Positions 9,257 through 17,930 of a stretch of 24,607 bases of DNA are shown here, in pieces. The translations under genes were made by a program, and so were the position numbers. The stretch comes from Coptodactyla brooksi (taxonomy: Eukaryota; Arthropoda; Insecta; Coleoptera; Scarabaeidae), in contig JAWQRM010000297.1 in assembly GCA_033557675.1 (NCBI GenBank), positions 1 through 24,607 of the forward strand, read 5' to 3'. The stretch's first letter is position 1. The number at the start of each line of letters is the position of its first letter. The notes under the pieces were generated by a model. That model was not told the DNA's origin. It saw only the letters and a program-made list of their open reading frames with translations, and did no database searches.

Positions 9257-9897
9257 CAACTACGATTAGGAAAACAATGCTCGTCAATCAGGCATCAAAG
9301 TACAACAAACCCACAACGAGTTGTTGTCATTAACGCTGTCATTAAAAAGAGCCGTGGTGACAGGGAAACAATAGAACGCGCTCTCTGCAATTAAATCCAG
9401 AGTTGAGAGGCTGCTCACTTCTGGATTTCAAATTATCATCGGTTTTGTACACGTAAATCCAGTTTTGGCAGTTTTATCGCCGAAATTTATTAACAGCAAC
9501 CAGAAAACTCAAATTCATTAAAAATTTCAAATATCTTTGTGTCTATAATTCCATAGAAATTATACAAAGCTAAGTTAACATATTTACATTATTTTTCGGT
9601 CATTTTTATTTCATATTTTCTGAATCTTCCATAGTTGTTAATAGCCGGCTATTTTATACTTTAAAATAGCAGGTATAAGCTTCATGGTAGTTTTAACCCT
9701 GCATTATATCATTTTTATTTGTTATAAAGAATTTTTTCAAGTAAAAAACCATACTTAGAGACGAGTGAAAATAGTACAAAAACTCTAAGTTTACAAAAAA
9801 AAGCATTCATTTTCAACATTGTAGAATTTTATCAAAAATGAAGCTTAGTGCTGTTGCAAAGCTTCTTAGGAATTTAAGCTTAGACATATACTCAAGG
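9257..9897. other. Gap without gene; one inverted repeat
   Basis: No coding block recognised. AAATCCAGA at 9393-9401 and TCTGGATTT at 9420-9428 form 9-bp inverted arms with an 18-nt loop. Near 9650 GCTATTTTA and TAAAATAGC form another short hairpin. TTAACCCTGC at 9697 resembles a piggyBac terminus, but no partner end was found. Confidence 0.45.
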
Positions 9898-10640
9898 TCA
9901 TATAGTTTGGAATTTTAGAACAATCCTACATAATCTTTGCACTACATTTCCAGTGATTCCTAGGACCTCTTCATCACTGTCTGTCGATTCATTTTTACTT
10001 GTTCCTGTATCGATATCAAAATTGTCTTCTCTTACTAGCACATATCTGCTTCTCAATTGATAAGCAACTTTCTAGTAGAAAAGACTAATATGTAATAAAA
10101 GATACTTATCAATTATCGGCCCAAGTTTACTTAATAACATTTTGTCGATTCTTTTTTGCTTATTGTTTCTTTTATAGGTGAAAGCTCTAAGGAAGAATTG
10201 CAGAAGAATCTGATCTTTGACATGTGCACAATAGGCATATAAATGTACATTTATACCTAAATATTATAGTATATAAAAACCTTAATTTTATATACCTAAA
10301 TATACGAATATATTCATCTGATTAAGGTTGGAAGTCAACATCGATCTATTTGCAACGCCTATACATTTTAAAAAATGAAAATGTGTACCAAGTCATAATA
10401 TGGGAGGATAATTGCTCATTACGTCTGAAATATTGTCCTCTAAAACAAAATTGAATTTATTCGAATGATTCTCATTGAATAACTTGCTCACCAACCGGAA
10501 CTCTAGACATCTTCAAACTTTATTATTGCGTTTTATATGTCAATACTATTTGGGCCTATTTCGTTTTCATTGTCTAAAGCAGATCTATAATCATCTATTT
10601 CTTCATCGCTTCTTTCATCATTTGCCTGAACGATATTTTA
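9898..10640 (-). pseudogene. Acidic reading-frame remnants, unassigned
   Basis: On the minus strand 10072-9898 is one frame reading SRYVLVREDNFDIDTGTSK, then NESTDSDEEVLGITGNVVQ, to a stop. Upstream, about 10630-10530, another frame reads QANDERSDEEIDDYRSALD and then NENEIGPNSID. Acidic Ser/Asp/Glu-rich starts are common at the N-terminus of piggyBac-family transposases, and a piggyBac relic lies just beyond at 10782. However, no transposase domain follows in the expected direction. I do not assign a family. Confidence 0.25.
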
Positions 10641-10781
10641 ACATGGTGTATGTGCAAATCTTTATTTATAAAAAATCTAAAATTTCGCTATGACAGATCC
10701 GATAAGATTAAAAGGTATCCGAAACAATGCTAGAAACAAAACAAAATAAAAATATTTACTTTACCTAGTATAACAAATAAA

Positions 10782-10860
10782 CCCTTTGCTTGCAGTTTTT
10801 AACTCTACGGGCGGGGCCCCCTAATTCATGACATTAGTGGGGGCGCCGGGTCTCACAGAC
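10782..10860. mobile_element. Probable terminus of the minus-strand piggyBac element
   Basis: Begins CCCTTTGCTTGCAG after TAAA, close to the CCCTTTG starts and TTAA sites of piggyBac elements. Inward is a GC-rich region with an imperfect hairpin (GGCCCCCTAAT and ATTAGTGGGGG) and the motif GGCGCCGGGTCTCACAGA. In coding orientation this is the downstream end. A matching end with TTAA on the far side is not clear. Confidence 0.45.
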
Positions 10861-11088
10861 TTAAATAAACAAAATTTTTATATGGACAAAAAATATGTTA
10901 TCTCTTTATATATTTATAAAAGTACATATAAACCTGCATTTTTATGAAATTTGTATGATATGAAATTTTTATTAACCACAAACAAAACTAAATGATTTAC
11001 AATAAAAAGTAATAGAAAACGCAAATAAAAATATAATAATGAATTTCTATTATTAAAACTTAGCTTACAGACTATCAAATAAAAGTTT

Positions 11089-12570
11089 TTATATGTTTTC
11101 CGCAATATTAGAACATGTAGGGCACCAGGGTTGTAGGTGACTAGGGCGAACAAATTTTTTACATTGTTTACAATAATAGCGCGGTTTTGAATCTTTCTAG
11201 CAAAAATAACACCTTTTTCGTGTTCCAGGCTCAATTTGTGAAACATCATTCATGTTTAGAGTACTAGCTACCTCTTGCCTTCTCTCTTTTACAAGTCGGG
11301 GTACATTTGTTACTAAAGAACGTCTTTCAAAATGATTCTTTGTCAAAGAAAGGGCAAGTTCTCTCAGGAATAGTCGTCTTTGAAGATTATTATTATGGTT
11401 TTGTTATTACAAGCGTAAGTAACTTGACAGTTAACGCCTGCCGCATTCATTAGAGAATAAGACCATCCGCCACCTTCTGGTACTTCTGGATACATCATAC
11501 GTAGCACTTAGTTTATCCAAATTATCCACACCCCCTTGGTGTTATTATAATATGTTATAATATCAGGCTTATATTTTTCTGCCGAGGATGCATCAATGGG
11601 TACGTAAGACACAATTGTTATATTTTTCTGAAACCCAAATATCTAAGAATGCTTAGGCCGTGATCTAATATTAGTAAATTCAAGAGGTAGCTCTCTTTTG
11701 TGCTTTTTATAGTTTTGACATAAGTTGTTTTGTGCTCATTGAATAGCTTATTGACTTAATTAATACTGGTGAACCAATTGTTTCACGTTAAGCTACCATT
11801 TGTTCCAGATACTGGTTCAATTAATCTTCGAACTATGCTATTGGGATTGTTCTCATTTTCATATGGGCCAGGTGGCTTCTTCCCAACATAAACTTCGAGC
11901 ATTGAAGCATACGAATAAACAGAATGCACTAATGCAAAAGCTTTAATACTCGAAGCTTTAATACTTGCTCGGGATATACTGTTTAAATCCGCATCTTCCT
12001 TGAAGAGCTTCTAGTCTTTCATCAATTGTTGTATTTGTTCCAATAGTATATGCTTTTTGCAGTTTTCTACAGAACTATCAAAAGTTGTTCGCGGGACATA
12101 GTAAGCCAGAATCGTTCAATACTTGTTACAATTACAATATTATAGTAGTCCAAAAAGTGCTTTAATTTCCAAGAGGTCAGTCAGTTTCGTCTTTCCCTTG
12201 TGTAAGTCCCAGAAGACCTTGAAATGTAAAGATTTGTGTGGTAAACAATTGATTGTAACATTTCACCGGTAAAAAAGAGAGATCAACATTCCAACACTGA
12301 TTTAGCTTGCTTTCCATATGATTTAACCCCAGGTAAACATACAATAACATTTTCCTTTCTAGTTCGAACGATTTTTTTGAACAGTGTTCTTTTCCAGTTA
12401 GCAGTGCCATCTTTTCCCGCAAAAGTTGGCACTCTTAATATATTTCTTGAAGGAACAACGTCTTCTTGGTCGTCACAATCGTCACAATCTTATTCAGACT
12501 CGCTATGTCATTTTCAGATGCAAGTTCTGCTTCTTCATCTGGTACTTCATCACGTGCAACTTCGTTCCAC
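11089..12570 (-). pseudogene. piggyBac-family transposase, full-span decayed copy
   Basis: Minus-strand blocks follow the whole family order. 12489-12067: an acidic start, then FAGKDGTANWKRTLFKKIV, KENVIVCLPGVKSYGKQA and SIVYHTNLYISRS, in one frame with stops. 12042-11958: TIDERLEALQGRCGFKQYIP, with the first catalytic Asp kept. 11944-11756: KAFALVHSVYSYASMLEVYV, then GKKPPGPYE and IVRRLIEPVSGT; the second catalytic site, normally TTDNWFTS, reads T-stop-NNWFTS, so the Asp is Asn. 11629-11504: ITIVSYVPIDAS and KPDIITYYNNTKG. 11532-11431: GVDNLDKLSATYDVSRSTRR, with the third Asp kept. 11222-11089: a cysteine-rich C-terminal domain, RKRCYFC, YYCKQCKKF and WCPTCSN, a cross-brace zinc-binding pattern that binds transposon ends in this family. 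At least four frames are used, so it is inactive. Confidence 0.88.
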
Positions 12571-12730
12571 ATTCGAAGTAGGCGTGCTTACTCTTCGTAT
12601 CTTATGACTGCATAAAATTAAAGTTAAATTGATAAACAAAGAAGTATTAATTTTCAAATATTGAAATAAGCCATACAAAACATTCAACTTACCAAAAAAG
12701 AGATAAATACACTATAACAAATAATAACTT

Positions 12731-12886
12731 CAGTAGGGGCGCCGGGCCCCACAGAGTTTTGGTGTAATAATAATTCTAAAGAGGATCGTACGTTCTCACC
12801 ACTTTACACACAGGTTACGAAATTCGACCGAAGTTTTCCGAGAGAACTTCTGGGCGCTTGGTCACAGAGACCCGGCGTCCTGACTG
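12731..12886. mobile_element. Short GC-rich inverted-repeat element (MITE-like)
   Basis: CAGTAGGGGCGCCGGGCCCC at 12731 and the reverse complement of CACAGAGACCCGGCGTCCTG at 12863 form imperfect inverted ends; both share an invariant CGCCGGG core. The inner part is non-coding. The left motif is also a direct copy of the GC-rich motif at 10838-10858, so the pieces belong to one family of piggyBac-like subterminal repeats. No clear target duplication is seen. Confidence 0.4.
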
Positions 12887-13087
12887 GAGGGTCAAGGGGT
12901 CATGTTCTAGTTAGAAAATCGATTTTTGGGTTTTTTGCATGTTCTTGAAGTACGCAATTTCAAGAATGTTTTCTGTAAATTTCATGTCAATTGCACTAAA
13001 ATTGACAAACTTATGAGATTGTGCAGGCGAAAGCAGCGCGCAGCAGCTTCGCGCTTAAAGTCCACTGTTTTTATTTCCTCTTTGAAG

Positions 13088-13140
13088 ATGGCTTCAGCAG
13101 CAAAAGGCTTACTTTATGGGCCTGCAATCGATGATTCTGT
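13088..13140 (+). CDS. Candidate first coding exon, weak
   Basis: ATG at 13088 in good context (gaagATGGc) opens MASAAKGLLYGPAIDDS and is followed at 13141 by GTAAGT, a consensus 5' splice donor. The stretch before the ATG is locally GC-rich (GCAGCGCGCAGCAGC), as often seen near insect first exons. No downstream exon with a matching acceptor was found in the window and I do not recognise the peptide. It may equally be part of an old dispersed repeat. Confidence 0.2.
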
Positions 13141-14472
13141 GTAAGTTAAGAAAATTAAATTATACTCTGCTGATAACTGAACTACAATTTTTAAACCCGT
13201 CTTTCTCGAAATTACATTTTTCAAAAAGTTCCGTACTGTGTACACGATATATCGAGAACCGTTAAAGCAAACGACCTAAAACTTTCTCGCACTCATTCCG
13301 CGTATAAAGGACTTCTTAGCGAACGAAGGGTTCTTTGCTTTACTGAAAACTTTTTTTTTTACTGAAGAAAAACGAAAAATTAAGAGCCCGAAAAATCTAA
13401 TTTTTCCTTAAAACGACCGCCATTTTGTAAAAAAATGTTTTTTCGAAAAATCCTTCGTTCACAAACAAGATATATTTATATACTAATAGAATCTTTTTGG
13501 ATTTTGGTGTCAGATCATTTGGCTTGGAGCTTTCGTTTTCAAGTGAAAATGTCACTCATAATTTTATACATACAATGAAATAAGTTGTAGCAAATTATTA
13601 ACCACATATTTTACTTATCCGCAAAATCCCTACATTGTCAAACAGCGTATAATGGACGGCATAAATACAAGTTTTTTAATCATTTATTTATATACACAAC
13701 ATCGCTGTATAAAGACGACATCCAGAAGCCGCTTACTTTTCACGCGCTCTAAATCATAAATTATTACATATTAATAAAATATTTCCGAACTTCATTCAAT
13801 ATACATCGTTTGGAGTTTCTCCCCGTTCATAAAATGCCCCGACCCTTTCAAATATTAAGTAATCCATTATGATGGAAACAGCGATGTCGTATTGCACCAA
13901 GACCTTAACGTATCGATTTTTCGTAGAATGCTATAACGAGGCTCCATGAACACTGGAACTCGCATGTGTCGACTTCAAATATTCACACATTTATTCCGCC
14001 TTTAGTGTAATTACACACGTATTTCCCGACTGATCGATTGATAAATTACGTTTTCTTTATCGCTTAATGTCTGGTGAAATTGGAGAGGAAAATAACATTT
14101 TCTCATATCGGTTCTAATTCATCGATTTTATCTGACGACAACATGGTCGCGCATCCCCGTCTTTCTTTGTGAAAGGATCAATCCTTGAGGATGATCCTCT
14201 TTCGTTCGGCAATCCGTCATACTGACAAATTGCATCTGTTACGCTCCGGGCCGATGCGTCAAAATTAAAGGGGGCGCATTGAATAGATGTTCATGGTGAA
14301 AGGAATAATAAAGGAGAAGTCTGTGTGATTGACGATCACCGGTGATTTTTTTTCTTCTCAAGGAGAAATAAATTTTTCAATTTTAAGTTACGAGTTGCAG
14401 AGAATTTTCTCTCGTACAGTCGGCTGCAAGTCGTGTCCCTTTAATACAAAACCAATAATTTTCGGACAAAAT

Positions 14473-14508
14473 TGATAAAGTTTGAAAACTGCTTTTCAAA
14501 CTTTATCA
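14473..14508. repeat. Perfect 16-bp palindrome with 4-nt loop
   Basis: TGATAAAGTTTGAAAA and TTTTCAAACTTTATCA flank CTGC. The pairing is exact and stops sharply at both ends. It lies in otherwise unassigned sequence about 440 bp before a mariner element. Confidence 0.7.
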
Positions 14509-14947
14509 TGTCGTTTGAAATGTTTACAGGTTTAAAGGATGAGTCTGTGACATTACAAATTAATCTTACACCATTATTATATCACATTCAACCTACCTCC
14601 TATAGATGTTTTGATTAATTTTTCAAACGTTTAGGTGATAAATAGAACATGCCAACTCGAAACTAAATAGCCAACATTCCGCACTTTTTCTCGTGTATGT
14701 TTTATTAAAGCAACATGTTTTTTTATTAATTAATGTGCTTAATCTTTAAGTTAACTAATTATTAGCTTTACGTCATTTCTAGTTTCGCTGGATACGAATC
14801 CATTTTCGGTATAGAAATATAGTGATGAGGTAGTGTTTTTCATTACCACATCCTATTAAAGCTTCTGAATACTAAAATTGAAAAATCGGTATGTTTTATT
14901 TTAATAGAACTGCAGTAGACGTACGGTGTCCCATATATTGAATAATA

Positions 14948-15777
14948 TTGGGTTCTTCGGAAAGAAGGTTCGCTTTTTTCGCAGCAAAGGCGTTAGTTGT
15001 ATTTTAACCAGCCAACTCCATTCCAAACCGTATATGCATTATATATTCTGACAGCTGAAATTGCAAAGTTTATGTGTGAAAATATATTGTTTGGTTCTGT
15101 GCAACTGTTTTCTTCTTGTGCCTTATGAAACATGGAGAATCAATAACAGAATTTTCGTCACACTTTTTACTATAAAAAAGGTAAAAATGCCGCTCAAGCG
15201 AGAAAAGAATTAGTCGAAGTACAGGGAGCAAATGTATTAACAAAATGCCAGTGTCAAAATTTTGATTTGCAAAATTTTTTGCAAGTTTGCAAAATTTCTG
15301 GGAGCTGTTTCCAACATTTTTGGGACAATGCCACGATGAATTGTAAAGTGTACTGTCATCAACTTGGCAAATTGCATGACTCGCTTAGCCAGAAAAGGCC
15401 AGAATTGACCAATAGAAAAGTATAGTGTACCACCAAAATAATGCGAGAGCGCATACCAGTTTGGTAACTTGCCAAAAGCTTTCATTCTGCAAATCTTGCA
15501 GCTTCCGATTATTGTTTCCGTCTCAATAATTTCTTTTTTGGACGGCAAAACCTTTACTTCAAATGAAGCCGTCAAAAATGACTTTGATCAGTTTTTTTAT
15601 CCAGCAAGAATCGGAAGTTTTATGAGCCTGGAATCATGCTACTGCCAGAAAGAAGATGGCAAAAGGTGTTGCACCAAAATTGTGAATATGCAATTGCATA
15701 AAATATTTATACTCTCTAAGAGAAGTGCCTTTCATTTTCACCAAAAGAAAAACGAAATTACTTTCCGGACAACATAA
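14948..15777 (+). mobile_element. Internally deleted mariner element (irritans-like)
   Basis: The left end TTGGGTTCTTCGGAAAG and the reverse complement of the right end, TTATGTTGTCCGGAAAG, are clear mariner-type terminal inverted repeats. A TA lies just outside the left end; the right flank has decayed to CA. The element spans about 830 bp, whereas full mariner elements are about 1.3 kb. Confidence 0.8.
15132..15701 (+). pseudogene. Mariner transposase, deleted
   Basis: The ATG at 15132 starts MENQ, stop, QNFRHTFYYKKGKNAAQARK, then ELVEVQGANVLTKCQCQN: the first helix-turn-helix of a mariner transposase. The text then jumps across a deletion to CKVYCHQLGKLHDSLSQKRP, ELTNRKV, and after frame changes to DGKTFTSNEAVKNDFDQFF and GIMLLPERRWQKVLHQN, the family C-terminus. 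It ends at TAA 15699-15701. The second DNA-binding helix and the DD(34)D catalytic region around the first Asp are missing, so the protein cannot transpose. It lies inside terminal repeats about 180 bp upstream and 75 bp downstream. Confidence 0.85.
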
Positions 15778-16131
15778 CATTTGTAAAAGTTGCACTCGTT
15801 TATAAAAATATTTAAGAATAGACGAGATAGGCCATATAAAAATTACCATATTAAAAGTGTCAAAATGTATGCTCTGATATACAGGATGATTTCAAAGGTG
15901 TGAACATAACGTTAGAATTTGATTAGTTATACAATTTAGAGTAAAAAAATGACAATATACCTATGTTCAGTTCTCAGTAGTTACTGAGATAATAAGGAAA
16001 ACACGTGTATCTAAAAAATTCATTATTACATCTAGTTACTATTAGAGTTAATAATAAAACAAAATAAATTGTTCTTGTCAAACGATTTGTCAGTAAGTTG
16101 GTTCAATTCTTATTGTTAATAAGAGTTAATA

Positions 16132-16644
16132 ATGCAATACACTTCTCCCGAATATGCTCCCGAAATTTATTTACGGATTGTGCTATGGACACGCAATAGC
16201 TGAAATGCAGCTTTGCTAATTTTAGCAAATTCGGGAATTTCACCAATAATTATCATGTTATTCGAATCGGAATCGATAAGCACCCGCAGAATTATTAACC
16301 AATTAGGTTTGTCACAACATTTAGTATGGCATATAATATGCACAGAAGGCTATTACCCATTTCGTTTGCAACCTGTCCAAAATCTACATGAAGGATACTG
16401 TGTTGCTTGTCTCAATTTTTGTTGTTGCTTGTTAAACACCATTCGTGACACTCCAGATTTTTTCTGCCACATTTTGTGAACTGATGAGGCCTAGTTTAAT
16501 TGAAAATGAGTGAATAACTACCACAAGTGGCATACATAGAAGCATCTGTTAGAAGATGTACCTCTGGCATTGCGAAGAGCATTCTGGTTTCAACATGGTA
16601 GGTCAGATAGCCCTTTCACATTGTAGGTCAGATAGCAGCTTGGT
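16132..16644 (+). pseudogene. Tc1/mariner-superfamily transposase remnant (type with N-terminal HTH, FTDEA)
   Basis: A single frame runs from ATG 16132: MQYTSPEYAPEIYLRIVL, stop at 16201-16203, then STRRIINQLGLSQHLVWHII, CTEGYYPFRLQPVQNLHEGY and DTPDFFCHIL, stop, TDEA. STRRIA-ELGVSQ-VWRIL, the VQNL block and FL-ILFTDEA are typical of a transposase type abundant in insect genomes. After TDEA the same frame continues NNYHKWH, then LLEDVPLALRRAFWFQHGR, matching NSHNWH and EDVPL-RR-MWFQHDGAP. About 60 residues that should lie between these blocks (the NVWAGI-GP-FLP region) are deleted. The Asp of FTDEA is kept, while the second Asp of HDGAP is lost (HGRSDS). It is inactive. Confidence 0.75.
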
Positions 16645-16648
16645 ATAA
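16645..16648. repeat. Target-site copy ATAA left of piggyBac
   Basis: ATAA directly abuts the left terminus CCCTGCTGT. The same four bases follow the right terminus at 17927-17930. The usual piggyBac target is TTAA. Confidence 0.6.
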
Positions 16649-17926
16649 CCCTGCTGTGGTTCTCGGGTCAATATGACCCGAAGCGGATTTTCAGGTTCTA
16701 TAACTTTGTCATCTTTCAGCATTTGATTCATTTGACTTTATGTAATTTCATTTTTATCCTTATTTATATGAATACTATAGGTGCATTGTAACTACATAGC
16801 AGCCAACAAGATTATGCATTCATACTGGTCGAATGTGCATTTCTCGTATATCGTAGTATCCTTATTTATCTTATAAATAGGGAACGCGGACAGCGCACGA
16901 GCATCTCGTCAAAATATAATAAAATACTCCTAGTCCAATTATGTATGCTAAATCCAGATTGAAGGATATCCTATCTACTTTCAAGTTATCGTGAACCCTA
17001 CGCTTGAAAATATTGTATTGCAAATGAGCAATATTGTAGTTCCGAGAGTGTACGGATGCAATTGGGAAGATCAAGATAATATTACAATACCAGCATATAT
17101 AGGATCAAGGAGAAGTTTGCGGGGTGCAGAAACCGGTAGACCTATCTTTCGTGGAACGAAGTCGTTGAAAGTTTTTTATTGAATATCACGCGTATTATGT
17201 TTTGATGGTAAAATTGATCGTCAACAAAGGAGGGCAAGTGACATATTGGCCCCTATAAGAGAATTTTGGGGGAAGCAGATAGAAATTATGCCTAAATTGT
17301 ACAATGTAGGCGATAATGTTGTTGTTGACGAACAATTTATTGGCTTCAGAGGACCCTGTCTTTTCAAACAGTATATTCCCAGCAAGCCAGCAAAATATTG
17401 CATCAAAATATGGACTCTTTGTGACACATGAATTCGGCAAAATGTTACGTGTGATAATTTTTTCACGTCCAAAAAATTAGGTGAAATGCTCTTCAAAAGA
17501 AAACTTATAAGATACCAATATTGTGTTATATGTGCCTAAAAAAATAGAAACGTTACACTAATGAGCACAATCCACTGTGATAAGGAAGTAAATAGCAGGA
17601 ACGACAAGAAGCCACAAACGTGTAAAGTAAGACACAAGTAAAACAGTGTAAAGATTGGGCAATAACTGTATTCACATCAGAATTTATTTGATATTCCCTA
17701 TTGTTCTTAGATTTAGTGTTTGTAATATTTTTTATTGTAATACATTTTACTTTTGTTAGTGATAAGATTGCTTTTTGTCATTGTTTGCGTTTATGTACTG
17801 TAATAAAATCACAATGTATTAATTTCGAGTTATTCTTGACAATCCTCCTGTACTTGCATATATACATCGGGTTACTATAACCCGAAGTACTACAAGTATG
17901 TAGTAAAACTAAGGAGAACAGCAGGG
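16649..17926 (+). mobile_element. Internally deleted piggyBac element with subterminal palindromes
   Basis: The termini are CCCTGCTGT (16649) and ACAGCAGGG (to 17926), exact inverted repeats. A 19-nt palindrome lies inside each end: TCGGGTCA-ATA-TGACCCGA at 16663-16681 and TCGGGTTA-CTA-TAACCCGA at 17867-17885. The left palindrome is 14 bp from the end and the right one 41 bp, so the two ends are asymmetric, as is usual for piggyBac. It is 1278 bp long, with a transposase remnant inside. It is inserted in the mariner-superfamily element at 15880. Confidence 0.85.
16991..17641 (+). pseudogene. piggyBac transposase, collapsed by deletions
   Basis: One frame with stops at 17180-17182, 17429-17431 and 17537-17539 carries family blocks in order: CFDGKIDRQQRRASDILAPI, REFWGKQIEIMPKLYNVGDN, VVVDEQFIGFRGPCLFKQYI, PSKPAKYCIKIWTLCDT, stop, then NVTCDNFFTSKKLGEMLFKR, and NRNVTLMSTIHCDKEVN to a stop at 17639-17641. 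VDEQ and TCDNFF hold the first and second catalytic Asp. The segment between the two (about 50 residues, AGKQP to EPVSG) is missing, as are the third Asp region (GGVD-LD) and the cysteine-rich C-terminus. The remaining blocks stay in one frame, suggesting either deletions in multiples of three or a short-lived non-autonomous derivative. The N-terminal text before 17120 is not recognisable. It is inactive. Confidence 0.85.
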
Positions 17927-17930
17927 ATAA
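17927..17930. repeat. Target-site copy ATAA right of piggyBac
   Basis: Same four bases as 16645-16648, immediately after ACAGCAGGG. Confidence 0.6.

Larger units (their letters stand above)
12887..14947. other. Mostly unassigned stretch
   Basis: Apart from the candidate exon at 13088 and the hairpin at 14473, nothing is recognised. 12900-13500 has the look of an old dispersed repeat (runs of A and T, CGAAAAAT motifs on both strands). 13650-14340 is more balanced in composition, with few long A or T runs and several short inverted motifs such as GGATCAATCC and GGATGATCC. This may be unique sequence, but that is only an impression. Confidence 0.4.
15880..16648 (+). mobile_element. Mariner-superfamily element (second type), interrupted by piggyBac
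   Basis: A probable left end lies at TACAGGATGATTTCAAAGGT (15880), about 250 bp before the transposase start. The coding remnant runs to 16648, where the piggyBac element begins. Text compatible with its continuation follows that element at 17931. No matching right terminal repeat was found. Confidence 0.55.

Noticed and set aside
9697..9706. TTAACCCTGC, resembling a piggyBac terminus
   Set aside because: No inverted partner and no subterminal palindrome were found. Ten bases are too few to call an element.
15237..15777. Open frames of about 100 codons on both strands
   Set aside because: They overlap the mariner pseudogene. The minus-strand frame is a shadow, and the plus-strand frame merely includes part of the mariner C-terminal text.
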